Shown here: positions 45,932 through 54,178 of the stretch, piece after piece
Layout of the letters: every line of letters begins with the position of its first letter
Numbering within the stretch: position 1 is the stretch's first letter
Origin: Streptomyces sp. NBC_01142
GTDB taxonomy: Bacteria > Actinomycetota > Actinomycetes > Streptomycetales > Streptomycetaceae
Reading direction: 5' to 3'
DNA: 64,000 nt
Assembly: GCF_026341125.1 (NCBI RefSeq)
Contig: NZ_JAPEOR010000001.1
Span: 1,736,001 to 1,800,000, forward strand
Notes under the pieces: generated by a model
Database searches by the model: none
Told to the model about the DNA's origin: nothing
Seen by the model: the letters and a program-made list of their open reading frames with translations, nothing else
Made by a program: the position numbers and the translations under genes

Positions 45932-46525
45932 TCAGTTCCGGCCGTCCTTTGACGACAGCGCCTTCGAGAAGGTGGTGATGGTGAGACCGGAGTCGAAGGA
46001 TCGCGTGGCGACCGGCGCGAAGTTCGTCGGGGTGAAGGGGCCGTCGAACAGGGGGATGCCGGATCCGATGGTGATCGGATGGCGCTTGATGATCAGTTCG
46101 TCGATCTCGTCGCGCAGAGCGGCCGCCAGTTTGCCGCCTCCGCACAGCCAGATCCCCATGCCGTCCTGCTTCTTGAGCTCGCGGACCAGTGCGGCGGGGT
46201 TGTCGTCGACGACGGTGATCGCCGGATCGGGGCTGGTGAGCGTACGGGAGACGACGTACTGCTTCAGATGGGCGTACGGGCTGGTGAGCCCCGCCTTGAA
46301 GCCCGGGTCGTAGGTGCCGCGACCCATGATGACGGTGTCGAACCGTTCGGGGGCGCGGTCGGCGACGCCATACGGCTGGCGCGCGGGGGTGGGCATCGTC
46401 TCGGGGAATTCGGCCAGGATCGCCGCGGCTTCCTCCCCTTCGAAGGGGAGGAAGCCGTACTGGCCGTCGGGGCCGGCGATGTAGCCGTCGAGGGTGGCGG
46501 CGATGTAGTAGGTCAGCTTGCGCAT
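45932..46525 (-). CDS. Dihydrofolate-reductase-like (RibD C-terminal domain) family protein
   Basis: A 197-residue NADPH-binding protein of the RibD_C/DHFR-like fold. It begins MRKLTYYIAATLDGYIAGPD, has VIMGRGTYD for the cofactor loop and GIWLCGGGKLAAAL for NADPH phosphate binding, and ends with the LDGYIA-family beta strands. Many such proteins exist in Streptomyces without a known substrate; they are not the essential DHFR. The ATG at 46525 lacks a strong ribosome site. It lies 26 bases after the GNAT gene, consistent with co-transcription. Confidence 0.88.
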   Translation of the reverse strand: MRKLTYYIAATLDGYIAGPDGQYGFLPFEGEEAAAILAEFPETMPTPARQPYGVADRAPERFDTVIMGRGTYDPGFKAGLTSPYAHLKQYVVSRTLTSPDPAITVVDDNPAALVRELKKQDGMGIWLCGGGKLAAALRDEIDELIIKRHPITIGSGIPLFDGPFTPTNFAPVATRSFDSGLTITTFSKALSSKDGRN

Positions 46526-46551
46526 GGGGAGGCTCGTTTTCTCGGGAGGGA

Positions 46552-47553
46552 TCAGGCCGTCGGCAGGTCGAGTTGGAATTCGCGGGTGCGCCGGTAGGAG
46601 CGGAAGCCCAGCTCTCGGTTGACCGCGAGCATGTGGACGTTGTCCTCGGCGTTGTCGGTCTCGACCTCGACGACACCGGGGTGCTCGGCGCGCAGCCGCT
46701 GCACCATGGCGGCCTTGAGCCACAGCCCCAGACCGTGGCCCCGGTGTGCGGGCACGACCGCGGTGTCGTATTGCTGGGCCCGTGGCGGTACGCCCTGGGG
46801 GAGCAGGATCTCGGTGTAGCCGGCCATGGTGCCGTCGTCGTGGACGGCGGCGATGGTCAGCAGGGTGTCCCCGCGGCCGGCGATCACCTGGGCCATGGCC
46901 CGTACGCGGTCGGCGTCCCAGTCCACGCTGCCGTAGTCCAGGTCTCCGACGGGCATGTCGTTCATCGCATTCTTGGCCGCGGCGAAGGCGGCGGCGAGGT
47001 CGTCGGGCACCGTGCCGGTCCAACCGGTCAGCCGGTAGCCGGGGTGCTCAGCATCGCCGAGCCGGTGAACCTTGTCCTCGTCCAACTCGTCGAAGCGCAG
47101 GATCAGGTGGTCCAGGGCCAGCGCCAGGCGGAACTTCCACCTCTCGCAGAAGGCTTCGCCCGGGCTGTCGGCCGGGGCTTCGACGATCAGGCTGCGCCGG
47201 TCCTCGGTGCGGCAGGCCGCCACGACCGCCGACAGCAGGCGTGAGCCGGTGCCCTGGCGCCGGTGCGCGGGGTCGACGTGGAGTTCCAGTTCGGCCAGGT
47301 GATCCCTCCCCGGGGAGGTGAACAGCCGCAGGCCCGCGACTCCGACCGGGACGCCGTCCGCCCCGGTGGCCAGCCAGGTCAGCCGGTGGCTGTCCAGGGT
47401 GGGCTTGGTGAGCTGGGCGTGGATCTGCTCGGGACCGGGAGGCGGTACGCCCGGCAGGTCGTGGGCCATCGAGGCGGCGACGACCTGATGCCAGGCGGCG
47501 GCGTCGGTGACGGAGATGTGATCGAGCGGAGTGGGATGGATGTGCTCGGACAA
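46552..47553 (-). CDS. Tandem-domain GNAT acetyltransferase
   Basis: A 333-residue protein with two GNAT folds. The first (~15-165) has an acetyl-CoA loop LHVDPAHRRQGTGSRLLSAV. The second (~180-333) has VVPAHRGHGLGLWLKAAMV. Such double-GNAT proteins in Streptomyces modify antibiotics or small amines; mycothiol synthase has the same two-fold layout but different flanking sequence. The substrate is not known. I chose TTG 47553 because GGGAG lies eight to nine bases upstream; longer frames begin in Cys- and Pro-rich sequence without a ribosome site. Confidence 0.85.
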   Translation of the reverse strand: MSEHIHPTPLDHISVTDAAAWHQVVAASMAHDLPGVPPPGPEQIHAQLTKPTLDSHRLTWLATGADGVPVGVAGLRLFTSPGRDHLAELELHVDPAHRRQGTGSRLLSAVVAACRTEDRRSLIVEAPADSPGEAFCERWKFRLALALDHLILRFDELDEDKVHRLGDAEHPGYRLTGWTGTVPDDLAAAFAAAKNAMNDMPVGDLDYGSVDWDADRVRAMAQVIAGRGDTLLTIAAVHDDGTMAGYTEILLPQGVPPRAQQYDTAVVPAHRGHGLGLWLKAAMVQRLRAEHPGVVEVETDNAEDNVHMLAVNRELGFRSYRRTREFQLDLPTA

Positions 47554-48185
47554 GGCGGTGACTCCCGAATTCAAGGTGATCGAATTGCTCTGAAGGCATG
47601 GGGGGCTGATGGCTCGGCACATCGGTCGACCCGTGCGAGTGAGGTGCCGCCTGCGTCAGCGAGTGCGTCGAGGCGGCGGTTTCCGGCATCTTCTCCGCGA
47701 AGGCGGCGGCTTCGTCGCGGTTGGGGCCGGATCGGTTCTTGGGAACGGCCCGCCTGCCCCGACCGCCGAAAGTCCCGGCGCTCCAGAGCGCCGGGCCGCT
47801 GCAACGTGCGGCTCTGCATCGACAGATGTTGTCGAACAACCGGAATGTCTATCCGGTCGACAGTTCTGTCGCCTGAGTCCGCACAGCAATTGAACACGGA
47901 CGCCCCAGGGTGGCCGAACAAGCAACCAGCAGCGCGAGACGCCCTCTGCAGAACGAGACTGCACAGCGTCGCGGTCCTAAGCCACCACGCACATGGTGCA
48001 TCACTGTTCCCCCAGGGCTGATCCAGCTTGAACGACGTCGCCCTGGCGTGCGCTGAACCCCCAGGCCGAGATCGCTGGAGCAGCACCACTCACTTCGAGG
48101 GGTTGCCTCCAGCGATCTTCAACCTATGACCACGTGACGCGCGGCGGTGTGCATGACGTGCAGGCACGTTCGACACTCCGTGCAC
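47554..48185. other. Gene-poor spacer with a terminator-like inverted repeat
   Basis: 632 bases. Several open frames overlap here but none has a ribosome site, a recognisable domain or natural composition. Arms AGATCGCTGGAG/CTCCAGCGATCT (48069-48080 and 48107-48118) lie ~70 bases past the AraC gene and may end its transcript. Confidence 0.45.
48069..48118 (-). terminator. Inverted repeat downstream of the AraC-family gene
   Basis: Perfect 12-base arms separated by 26 bases. The position fits transcription termination of the minus-strand regulator; the long loop makes it less certain. Confidence 0.5.
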
Positions 48186-49154
48186 CTACGTGTGCAGGGC
48201 ATTCATGCGGTATTCGGTGGGGGACATGCCGTGCGCCTCGCGGAAGGCGCGACCGAAGGCTGTGGCGCTGGAAAACCCCCACCGTGCCGCAATGGCCTGA
48301 ACAGGCCGGCTACTCAGGTCTCGACACGCCAGGTCAACGCGACAGCGTTCGATCCGCTCTCTGCGGATGGTTGCCGCGACGCTGAAGGGCTCCTCGCGGA
48401 ACAGGTTGTAGAGAGTGCGCAGGGAGATGTTGTGCCGGTCCGCAATCGACTGAGGCGTCAGGTCCGGGTCCCCGAGGTTGTGCTCGATGAATGCGGTGAT
48501 GCGCCGCCGCATCACCTGTGCGCGGGCCTCTGCCGGTGCCTCGTCCAGCGCTCCCAATTGCTGGGCCAGGCAGGCGGTGGCCAGGTCGAGCGTCATGGAG
48601 CCCAGTCGGTTCATCTCCTCGACGCCGCAGTGCGGGCCGCTACTGAGCAGCGTGCCGAGAAACTCGGCGAGGATCGCCGTAGTTCCCGCGCTCACGGGGA
48701 TGCGCTGCCCGAGGAGGCGGTCCACTCTGTCCGACCGTAGAGGCAGGACGGTCCGGGGTATCTGCAGCACGACCGCCTCAACCTGCCCGTCGGCGCCGAC
48801 CCCTTCGTTCTCCATCGGATGCGAAGTGTTGGTCAACACCAGATCCCCGGCGATCACCGACTCGTGGCCAAGCTGAGAAACCCTGAAGGCCCCTCGTGTG
48901 ACCAGCGCCAGCTGGTACTGCTCGGGATCGCCCCTGCGCACGTGAGCCGAAGTACGGTGCGACAGCACCGGCGAGAAAGCGAAGGTCGACAATCGCACGG
49001 CGCCGAGCTCCAGCTCCGTAATCTTTGCCCGGAAGTCGGTCGTGTGCTGGGTGCTGAGACTGACAGGCATCAGGTCACTGGACACCGTCTCGCAGAACCA
49101 CTCGAACCTGTCTCCACAGGGCACAGCCGCAGCCGATACATCCAACGATCCCAC
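48186..49154 (-). CDS. AraC-family transcriptional regulator
   Basis: A 322-residue regulator. The N-terminal ~190 residues form an AraC-binding-like ligand domain (RTSAHVRRGDPEQYQLALVT). The C-terminal ~100 residues hold two helix-turn-helix motifs: DLTPQSIADRHNISLRTLYN, and AIAARWGFSSATAFGRAFRE ending GMSPTEYR, the AraC signature. The inducer is unknown. GTG start at 49154. The flavodoxin-like gene is divergent but 477 bases away, so it is a possible but not proven target. Confidence 0.88.
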   Translation of the reverse strand: MGSLDVSAAAVPCGDRFEWFCETVSSDLMPVSLSTQHTTDFRAKITELELGAVRLSTFAFSPVLSHRTSAHVRRGDPEQYQLALVTRGAFRVSQLGHESVIAGDLVLTNTSHPMENEGVGADGQVEAVVLQIPRTVLPLRSDRVDRLLGQRIPVSAGTTAILAEFLGTLLSSGPHCGVEEMNRLGSMTLDLATACLAQQLGALDEAPAEARAQVMRRRITAFIEHNLGDPDLTPQSIADRHNISLRTLYNLFREEPFSVAATIRRERIERCRVDLACRDLSSRPVQAIAARWGFSSATAFGRAFREAHGMSPTEYRMNALHT

Positions 49155-49631
49155 TCAGTCCCCCCACACCCTGCACACCTTCTGCGTGGCATCGATTATC
49201 AGCCATGGTTCGCGGGGCACCCGGGCAGGAGTACGGGCCTCCGGAGCGGGACCGCTTGGCGGAGCCGGCCATTGCGGCGCGTTGGTGGCCGGCACCTGTC
49301 CGTGCGCGGTGATGCCCATGACCAGCGGCGGGGACGATCCGTACGATCCGCGCGTCCGGACCCGGTGCCACAGGCCGGGGCTCGGACCAGGTGCCGGTGC
49401 TCAGTCGGGTGGAGGCGTGCCGCCCGCTCCGAAGCGTCGATGGTGTGCCGGGACGGAAGCGGTCGTCGGGGCGGGCCATGGCCATAGGGCTTGGTTTTCC
49501 GGGCCGTTGGGCCGGTGGGGTGGTCATCGGCGGCTGCCCGTGCCGTAGGGGCCATGGCAGTTGTCCGGCCAGCACGATGGACGGCGTTGCGCCGCCGTGA
49601 ACGGCACGGCGCCAGAAGCCAGGAGGACTCC
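49155..49631. other. Spacer between araC-type gene and flavodoxin-like gene
   Basis: 477 bases without a firm gene. On the minus strand a frame of ~75 codons ends at TGA 49156-49158, two bases before the regulator start. Its product is Pro- and Arg-rich, without a ribosome site or known match. Strong AGGAGG for the next gene is at 49620-49625. Confidence 0.4.
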
Positions 49632-50363
49632 GTGACCGCCCAGCCGCAGTCTGTCGAGTCACCCCGTTACGACGACCTGCGTGCCCTCGTCGTCAACTGC
49701 ACTCTCAAGCGGTCGCCCGACGTGAGCAACACGCAAGGACTCATCGACAAGAGCCGGTCGGTGATGGAGGCGCAGGGGGTCCAGGTCGACGTCGTGCGGG
49801 CTGTCGACCACGACATCGCGACCGGAGTGTGGCCGGACATGACCGAGCACGGGTGGGCCACCGACGAGTGGCCCGCTCTGTACGAGCGGGTGATGGCCGC
49901 CGACATCCTGGTGCTGGCCGGGCCGATCTGGCTGGGCGACAACAGCTCCGTCATGAAGCAGGTCATCGAGCGGCTGTACGCGTGCTCGTCGCTGCTCAAC
50001 GACCGGGGACAGTACGCGTATTACGGCCGGGTCGGCGGGTGTCTGATCACCGGGAACGAGGACGGCGCGAAGCATTGCGCGATGAACGTCCTGTACAGCC
50101 TCCAGCACCTCGGGTACACGATCCCGCCGCAGGCCGACGCGGGATGGATCGGCGAGGCGGGTCCGGGCCCCTCGTACCTCGATCCCGGCTCCGGCGGGCC
50201 GGAGAACGATTTCACCAACCGCAACACCACCTTCATGACCTGGAACCTCATGCACCTCGGCGCCATGCTCAAGCAGGCGGGCGGCGTTCCCGCGCACGGC
50301 AACCAACGCGCCGAGTGGGACGCAGGCTGCCGGTTCGACTACCCGAACCCCGAACACCGGTAA
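49632..50363 (+). CDS. Flavodoxin-like NAD(P)H-dependent oxidoreductase
   Basis: A 243-residue flavodoxin-fold protein. ALVVNCTLKRSPDVSNTQGL is the FMN phosphate loop, LVLAGPIWLGDNSSVMKQVI the second FMN loop, and GGCLITGNEDGAKHC a third. It probably reduces flavin, quinone or nitro compounds, or acts as an electron carrier; the exact substrate is unknown. GTG start ten bases after AGGAGG. It looks monocistronic. The longer open frame upstream (to 49491) is not supported. Confidence 0.88.
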   Translation: MTAQPQSVESPRYDDLRALVVNCTLKRSPDVSNTQGLIDKSRSVMEAQGVQVDVVRAVDHDIATGVWPDMTEHGWATDEWPALYERVMAADILVLAGPIWLGDNSSVMKQVIERLYACSSLLNDRGQYAYYGRVGGCLITGNEDGAKHCAMNVLYSLQHLGYTIPPQADAGWIGEAGPGPSYLDPGSGGPENDFTNRNTTFMTWNLMHLGAMLKQAGGVPAHGNQRAEWDAGCRFDYPNPEHR

Positions 50364-50508
50364 GCGAGCAGGTGGCCGTGCCGGGTCGGCACTCGGCCGG
50401 AAGGACGCGGACCCGGTGGGGCTCGGCGTCCCCGGAGCGGGCCCGCTGTCGTCGCGGCAACGATCGCTGTCCTGGCGACCGGTCTGACGTTCGGTCTCCA
50501 GCGTGCCC

Positions 50509-50556
50509 CCGAAGTACCGAAGTACCGAAGTGCCGAAGTGCCGAAGTGCCGAAGTC
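50509..50556 (+). repeat. Six tandem 8-bp repeats (CCGAAGTN)
   Basis: Six head-to-tail copies: two CCGAAGTA, three CCGAAGTG, one CCGAAGTC. They lie in the 283-base gap upstream of the epimerase gene, 90 bases before its start. Possible slippage-prone promoter element. Confidence 0.85.
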
Positions 50557-50646
50557 GGCATGGCCGGCAGGGGCAGTCCTTACGGACCTGTGACGGCCCG
50601 GCGCGGGTCAGGGGCGGATCGTGATCCGCGCCGTAGCGTCGGTGAC

Positions 50647-51705
50647 ATGCGAGTACTCCTTACTGGTGGCGCGGGCTTCATCGGTGCGCAGGTCGTGGCC
50701 GCCCTTGTCGCGCGCGGCCACGATCCGATCGTCCTTGATGCCCTGCTCCCCTCGGCCCATCCCGTTTCCCCGCTGATGGCTGCCGATGCCGACTGGGTCC
50801 ACGGGGACATCAGGGACCGCGAGGTCCTTGCGCGGGCGCTGCATGGCGTGGACGCGGTGTGCCATCAGGCGGCGATGGTCGGCCTCGGCAAGGACTTCGC
50901 CGACGCACCCGAGTACGTCTCCTGCAATGACCTGGGCACGGCGGTACTGCTCGCGGCCATGGCGGAGGCCGGGGTCCGCGATCTGGTGCTGGCCTCTTCG
51001 ATGGTCGTGTACGGCGAAGGCCGCTACGACTGTCCGGTCCACGGCCGGGTCCGGCCCGGCCCGCGGCCGGTCGCGGTGCTCGAGGCGGGCCGGTTCGAGC
51101 CCGAGTGTCCCGTCTGCGGGCATGAACTGGCGCCCGGTCTGGTGGAGGAGGACACCCCCGCCGATCCGCGCAATGTGTACGCGACGACCAAGCTCGCCCA
51201 GGAACATCTCGCGGCGGCCTGGGCCCGGTCGACGGACGGCAGGGCCGTGGCGCTGCGCTACCACAACGTGTACGGACCGGGGATGCCGCGCGACACCCTG
51301 TACGCGGGCGTGGCGTCATTCTTCCGCTCGGCGCTGGAGCGCGGCGAGGCGCCGCGTGTCTTCGAGGACGGGCGCCAGCGGCGGGACTTCGTGCATGTAC
51401 GGGATGTCGCGGCCGCCAACGTGCTGGCGCTGGAGGCGGTGGGCGGCCGCGAGCCCGGCGTACTGACGGCGTACAACACGGGCAGCGGAACACCACACAC
51501 GGTGGGGGACATGGCGGCCGAGCTGGCTTCCGCGCACGGCGGTCCGGCACCGGTGGTGACAGGGGAGTTCCGGCTCGGCGACGTACGCCACATCACCGCC
51601 GACTCGCGCCGTCTGAAGGCCGAGCTGAGCTGGCAGCCGGCGGTCGGCTTCGCTGCGGGCATGGCGGAGTTCGCGACGGCGGGACTGAGGGGTGCGAACG
51701 CGTGA
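50647..51705 (+). CDS. NAD-dependent epimerase/dehydratase with a zinc-ribbon-like insertion
   Basis: A 352-residue extended SDR enzyme acting on nucleotide sugars: GGAGFIGAQV (residues ~7-16) binds NAD. The catalytic triad is Ser118 in LASSMVVYGEG with Tyr178 and Lys182 in YATTK. Between Ser and Tyr a ~40-residue insertion carries Cys129-x2-His132 and Cys154-x2-Cys157, which could fold as a zinc ribbon near the active site. First gene of a four-gene operon (overlaps of 4 bases). ATG at 50647 lacks a ribosome site; a TAGCGT -10-like box ends nearby, so it may be leaderless. The sugar substrate is unknown. Confidence 0.88.
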   Translation: MRVLLTGGAGFIGAQVVAALVARGHDPIVLDALLPSAHPVSPLMAADADWVHGDIRDREVLARALHGVDAVCHQAAMVGLGKDFADAPEYVSCNDLGTAVLLAAMAEAGVRDLVLASSMVVYGEGRYDCPVHGRVRPGPRPVAVLEAGRFEPECPVCGHELAPGLVEEDTPADPRNVYATTKLAQEHLAAAWARSTDGRAVALRYHNVYGPGMPRDTLYAGVASFFRSALERGEAPRVFEDGRQRRDFVHVRDVAAANVLALEAVGGREPGVLTAYNTGSGTPHTVGDMAAELASAHGGPAPVVTGEFRLGDVRHITADSRRLKAELSWQPAVGFAAGMAEFATAGLRGANA

Positions 51706-52379
51706 GCGTGACGGTGGATGTCGTCCTGCCGTGTCTGGACGAGGCTCAGGCGCTTCCCTGGGTCCTGGAACGGATTCCGGCCGGGTGGAGGGCGGTTGTC
51801 GTCGACAACGGTTCGACCGACGGGTCCGCGGACCTTGCACGGTCGCTGGGCGCGACGGTGGTGCACGAACCGCGCCGCGGTTTCGGCGCGGCCTGCCACG
51901 CGGGCCTGCTGGCCGCCGATGCGGAGTACGTCTGCTTCTGCGACTGCGACGCCTCGCTGGACCCCGGGCTGCTGCCGGACCTCGTACGACGGGTCGCGGA
52001 CGGTGAGACGGACCTGGTCCTGGGCCGGCGACGGCCACAGGCGCCGGGTGCATGGCCTCTGCATGCCCGCGCCGGAAATCTGGTGCTGGCGCGCATGCTG
52101 CGCCGCCGCACCGGGCTGTCGCTCCGGGACCTCGGCCCGATGCGGGCGGCGCGCCGCAAGGACCTGCTGGGCCTCGGCCTCACGGACCGGCGCAGCGGCT
52201 ACCCGCTGCAGATGGTCGTCCGGGCCGCTGACGCGGGCTGGCGGGTGACCGAGCTGGACGTGCCGTATCTGCCCAGGACCGGCAGGTCGAAGGTGACCGG
52301 GACCTGGCGGGGCACGTGGCAGACGGTCCACGACATGCGGGCGGTGCTGGCGAAGTCGCCCGGGAAGGAGACAGCATGA
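51702..52379 (+). CDS. GT2-family glycosyltransferase (polyprenyl-phosphate sugar synthase-like)
   Basis: A 225-residue GT-A glycosyltransferase. VVLPCLDEAQALPWVLERI and VVDNGSTDGSADLA bind the nucleotide, and CFCDCDASLDP gives the metal-binding DxD. It lacks membrane helices, like dolichyl-phosphate-mannose synthase-type enzymes that charge a lipid carrier. GTG start overlaps the epimerase stop by four bases (GTGA). The polytopic glycosyltransferase at 55510 could use its lipid-linked sugar, but that is inference. Confidence 0.88.
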   Translation: MSVTVDVVLPCLDEAQALPWVLERIPAGWRAVVVDNGSTDGSADLARSLGATVVHEPRRGFGAACHAGLLAADAEYVCFCDCDASLDPGLLPDLVRRVADGETDLVLGRRRPQAPGAWPLHARAGNLVLARMLRRRTGLSLRDLGPMRAARRKDLLGLGLTDRRSGYPLQMVVRAADAGWRVTELDVPYLPRTGRSKVTGTWRGTWQTVHDMRAVLAKSPGKETA

Positions 52380-52999
52380 CCACGCTGCTCGTCATCGCGA
52401 AGGAACCCGTGCCGGGACGGGTCAAGACCCGGCTCACCCCCCGGTACACGCCCCAGCAAGCCGCCGCGCTGGCCGAGGCGGCACTGGCCGACACTCTGGA
52501 GGCGGTACGGGCCACCGCTGCGGCGCGGCACGTACTGGTGCTCGACGGAGTGCCGGGCGCCTGGCTGCCGGCCGGGATCGACGTCGTACCGCAGGTCGGG
52601 GGTGGGCTGGACGAGCGGCTGGCCGCCGCGTTCGCAGCCTGCTCGGGACCCGCCCTGCTGATCGGCATGGACACCCCGCAGGTGACACCCGCCCTGCTCG
52701 CCCACGGGCTGGAACTCGCCACGAGCGGGGCCGTGATCGGGCCTGCTGAGGATGGTGGCTTCTGGGCGCTGGGCCTGGCCGAGCCCGATCCGGGGCTGCT
52801 GCTGGGCGTGCCCATGTCCGTGCCGGAGACCGGGGCCGTCCAACGGCGGCGGCTGGTCGATGCGGGTCTGACGGTGCGCGATCTTCCCCAGCTGCGGGAC
52901 GTCGACACACCCGACGACGCGCGTCAGGTGGCCGCCGAAACGCCGGGCGGCCGGTTCGCCGCCGCAGTGGCGCGGCTGACCGGGGCGGGGGCTCGATGA
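52376..52999 (+). CDS. DUF2064/TIGR04282-type glycosyltransferase-like protein
   Basis: A 207-residue Rossmann-type protein of the DUF2064 family, similar to nucleotidyltransferases: VIAKEPVPGRVKTRLTP at the start, LLIGMDTPQVTP in the middle (acidic metal site), and IGPAEDGGFWALGL. Databases label relatives as arsenosugar-biosynthesis glycosyltransferases, but proof is thin. In this operon it sits between a GT2 enzyme and a methyltransferase, so a nucleotide-sugar or sugar-phosphate step is likely. ATG overlaps the GT2 stop (ATGA) with GGAAGGAG just upstream. Confidence 0.87.
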   Translation: MTTLLVIAKEPVPGRVKTRLTPRYTPQQAAALAEAALADTLEAVRATAAARHVLVLDGVPGAWLPAGIDVVPQVGGGLDERLAAAFAACSGPALLIGMDTPQVTPALLAHGLELATSGAVIGPAEDGGFWALGLAEPDPGLLLGVPMSVPETGAVQRRRLVDAGLTVRDLPQLRDVDTPDDARQVAAETPGGRFAAAVARLTGAGAR

Positions 53000-53664
53000 C
53001 GCCGACGGTCCCCATGGGAACGACCCCTGGCACGGCGTGGCGGGCCGATCCCTACACCGCCGCGCTGCGTACCGGCCGCGGCCCGCTGTTCCTGCGTCGC
53101 CCGGACGGCTGGCTGTTGCCGCTGGAGGTCGAACGCTGGTGCGCCGCCCCGGACGCGGCGGACCTGACCGTGCTGGACCGCTGCCGGGGGCCTGTCCTGG
53201 ACATCGGCTGCGGTCCTGGCCGGCTGGTGGCCGCGCTGGCCGAGCTGGGCCGGCCGACCCTGGGGGTGGACGTCAGTCCGGCGGCCGTCGCCCGCACGGT
53301 GGTCTCGGGCGGCAGCGCGCTGTGCCGGTCGGTCTTCGATCCGCTGCCGAGGGAGGGCAGTTGGGGTACGGCGCTGCTCATCGACGGCAACATCGGTATC
53401 GGCGGCGACCCTCGTGCCCTGCTGTCCCGGATTGCCCAACTCGTCGCCCCGGACGGCCTGCTGATAGCCGAGGCGGCTCCGGTGGACGTCGACGAGCGGG
53501 TCGACGTCCGTGTCGTGGACGGCGAGGGGACCCCGGGCGCGGCTTTCCCGTGGGCCCGGTTGGGCTTGGCCGCGCTCCTCGTCTGCGCCACCGAGTCAGG
53601 CTGGAGCCACGCGGTGCCGTGGACGGTCGCCGGGCGCACGTTCGCGACCCTCTCCCGCGGCTGA
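52996..53664 (+). CDS. Class I SAM-dependent methyltransferase
   Basis: A 222-residue methyltransferase. Motif I is VLDIGCGPGRLVAALAELG and the acidic ribose ligand is in TLGVDVSP. The DGNIGIGGDP segment and a C-terminal Trp/Ala-rich region are less typical, so a specific acceptor cannot be named. ATG overlaps the preceding stop by four bases. Last gene of the epimerase operon; it converges on the membrane-protein gene 37 bases on. A methylated sugar would fit the neighbouring genes. Confidence 0.87.
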   Translation: MTPTVPMGTTPGTAWRADPYTAALRTGRGPLFLRRPDGWLLPLEVERWCAAPDAADLTVLDRCRGPVLDIGCGPGRLVAALAELGRPTLGVDVSPAAVARTVVSGGSALCRSVFDPLPREGSWGTALLIDGNIGIGGDPRALLSRIAQLVAPDGLLIAEAAPVDVDERVDVRVVDGEGTPGAAFPWARLGLAALLVCATESGWSHAVPWTVAGRTFATLSRG

Positions 53665-53701
53665 CGGCCGTCGAAGGACGCAGCCACGGCCGGGGCAAGC
53701 T

Positions 53702-54178
53702 CTACGACATGCCGTCTCCGGCATCCTCGTCGCTGTCGTTCTCCCGGGTCCCCTCACGGCGGGAACGTCGGCGAACCGGCCACGCGGCCAGTGCCCGGGC
53801 GGCCCGGGGCAGGATCAGCACGGCGGCCGCCAGGGCCGCGACGACGCCCAGGGCCAGCAGCCAGTTGCGCAGGTAGTCCAGCGGCAATGCGGACGGGTTC
53901 GTCGGGGTACCTGGGCGCAGCAGCGGGGGCAGGGCGATCAGGGTCAGCGCACCGCAGACGATCAGCGCCGCCCGGAGCGCGCCGCGCGCGGGCAGGGCCG
54001 CCAGCACGAAGCCCACCGCCAGGACCAGCGGCGCGATGAGTCCGTCGTGGAGGACGATCGCCCCTCCCAGCCAGACCACGACCTCCCACGGATCCCGCAC
54101 GCCGCCCGCGCCGAACAGCAGCCAGGCTCCGAAGCCCATCACCGCGACGCCGACCGCGCCCACCACGAACCGCAGCAT
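53702..54178 (-). CDS. Small polytopic membrane protein
   Basis: A 158-residue protein with about four membrane helices (residues ~3-25, 33-57, 65-82 and 105-128) and a basic then acidic C-terminus. No family recognised. The ATG at 54178 overlaps the stop of the molybdopterin enzyme gene by one base (TGATG), so it is translated with it and may be a membrane anchor or redox partner of that complex (inference). Longer open frames through the same region are shadows of the oxidoreductase gene. Confidence 0.75.
   Translation of the reverse strand: MLRFVVGAVGVAVMGFGAWLLFGAGGVRDPWEVVVWLGGAIVLHDGLIAPLVLAVGFVLAALPARGALRAALIVCGALTLIALPPLLRPGTPTNPSALPLDYLRNWLLALGVVAALAAAVLILPRAARALAAWPVRRRSRREGTRENDSDEDAGDGMS

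Noticed and set aside
47571..48089. 172-codon minus-strand frame upstream of the GNAT gene
   Set aside because: Rich in Arg, Ser and Cys; no ribosome site or domain; conflicting frames in the same place.
50509..50556. CRISPR-like repeat
   Set aside because: Units are only 8 bases with no spacers; a simple tandem repeat.
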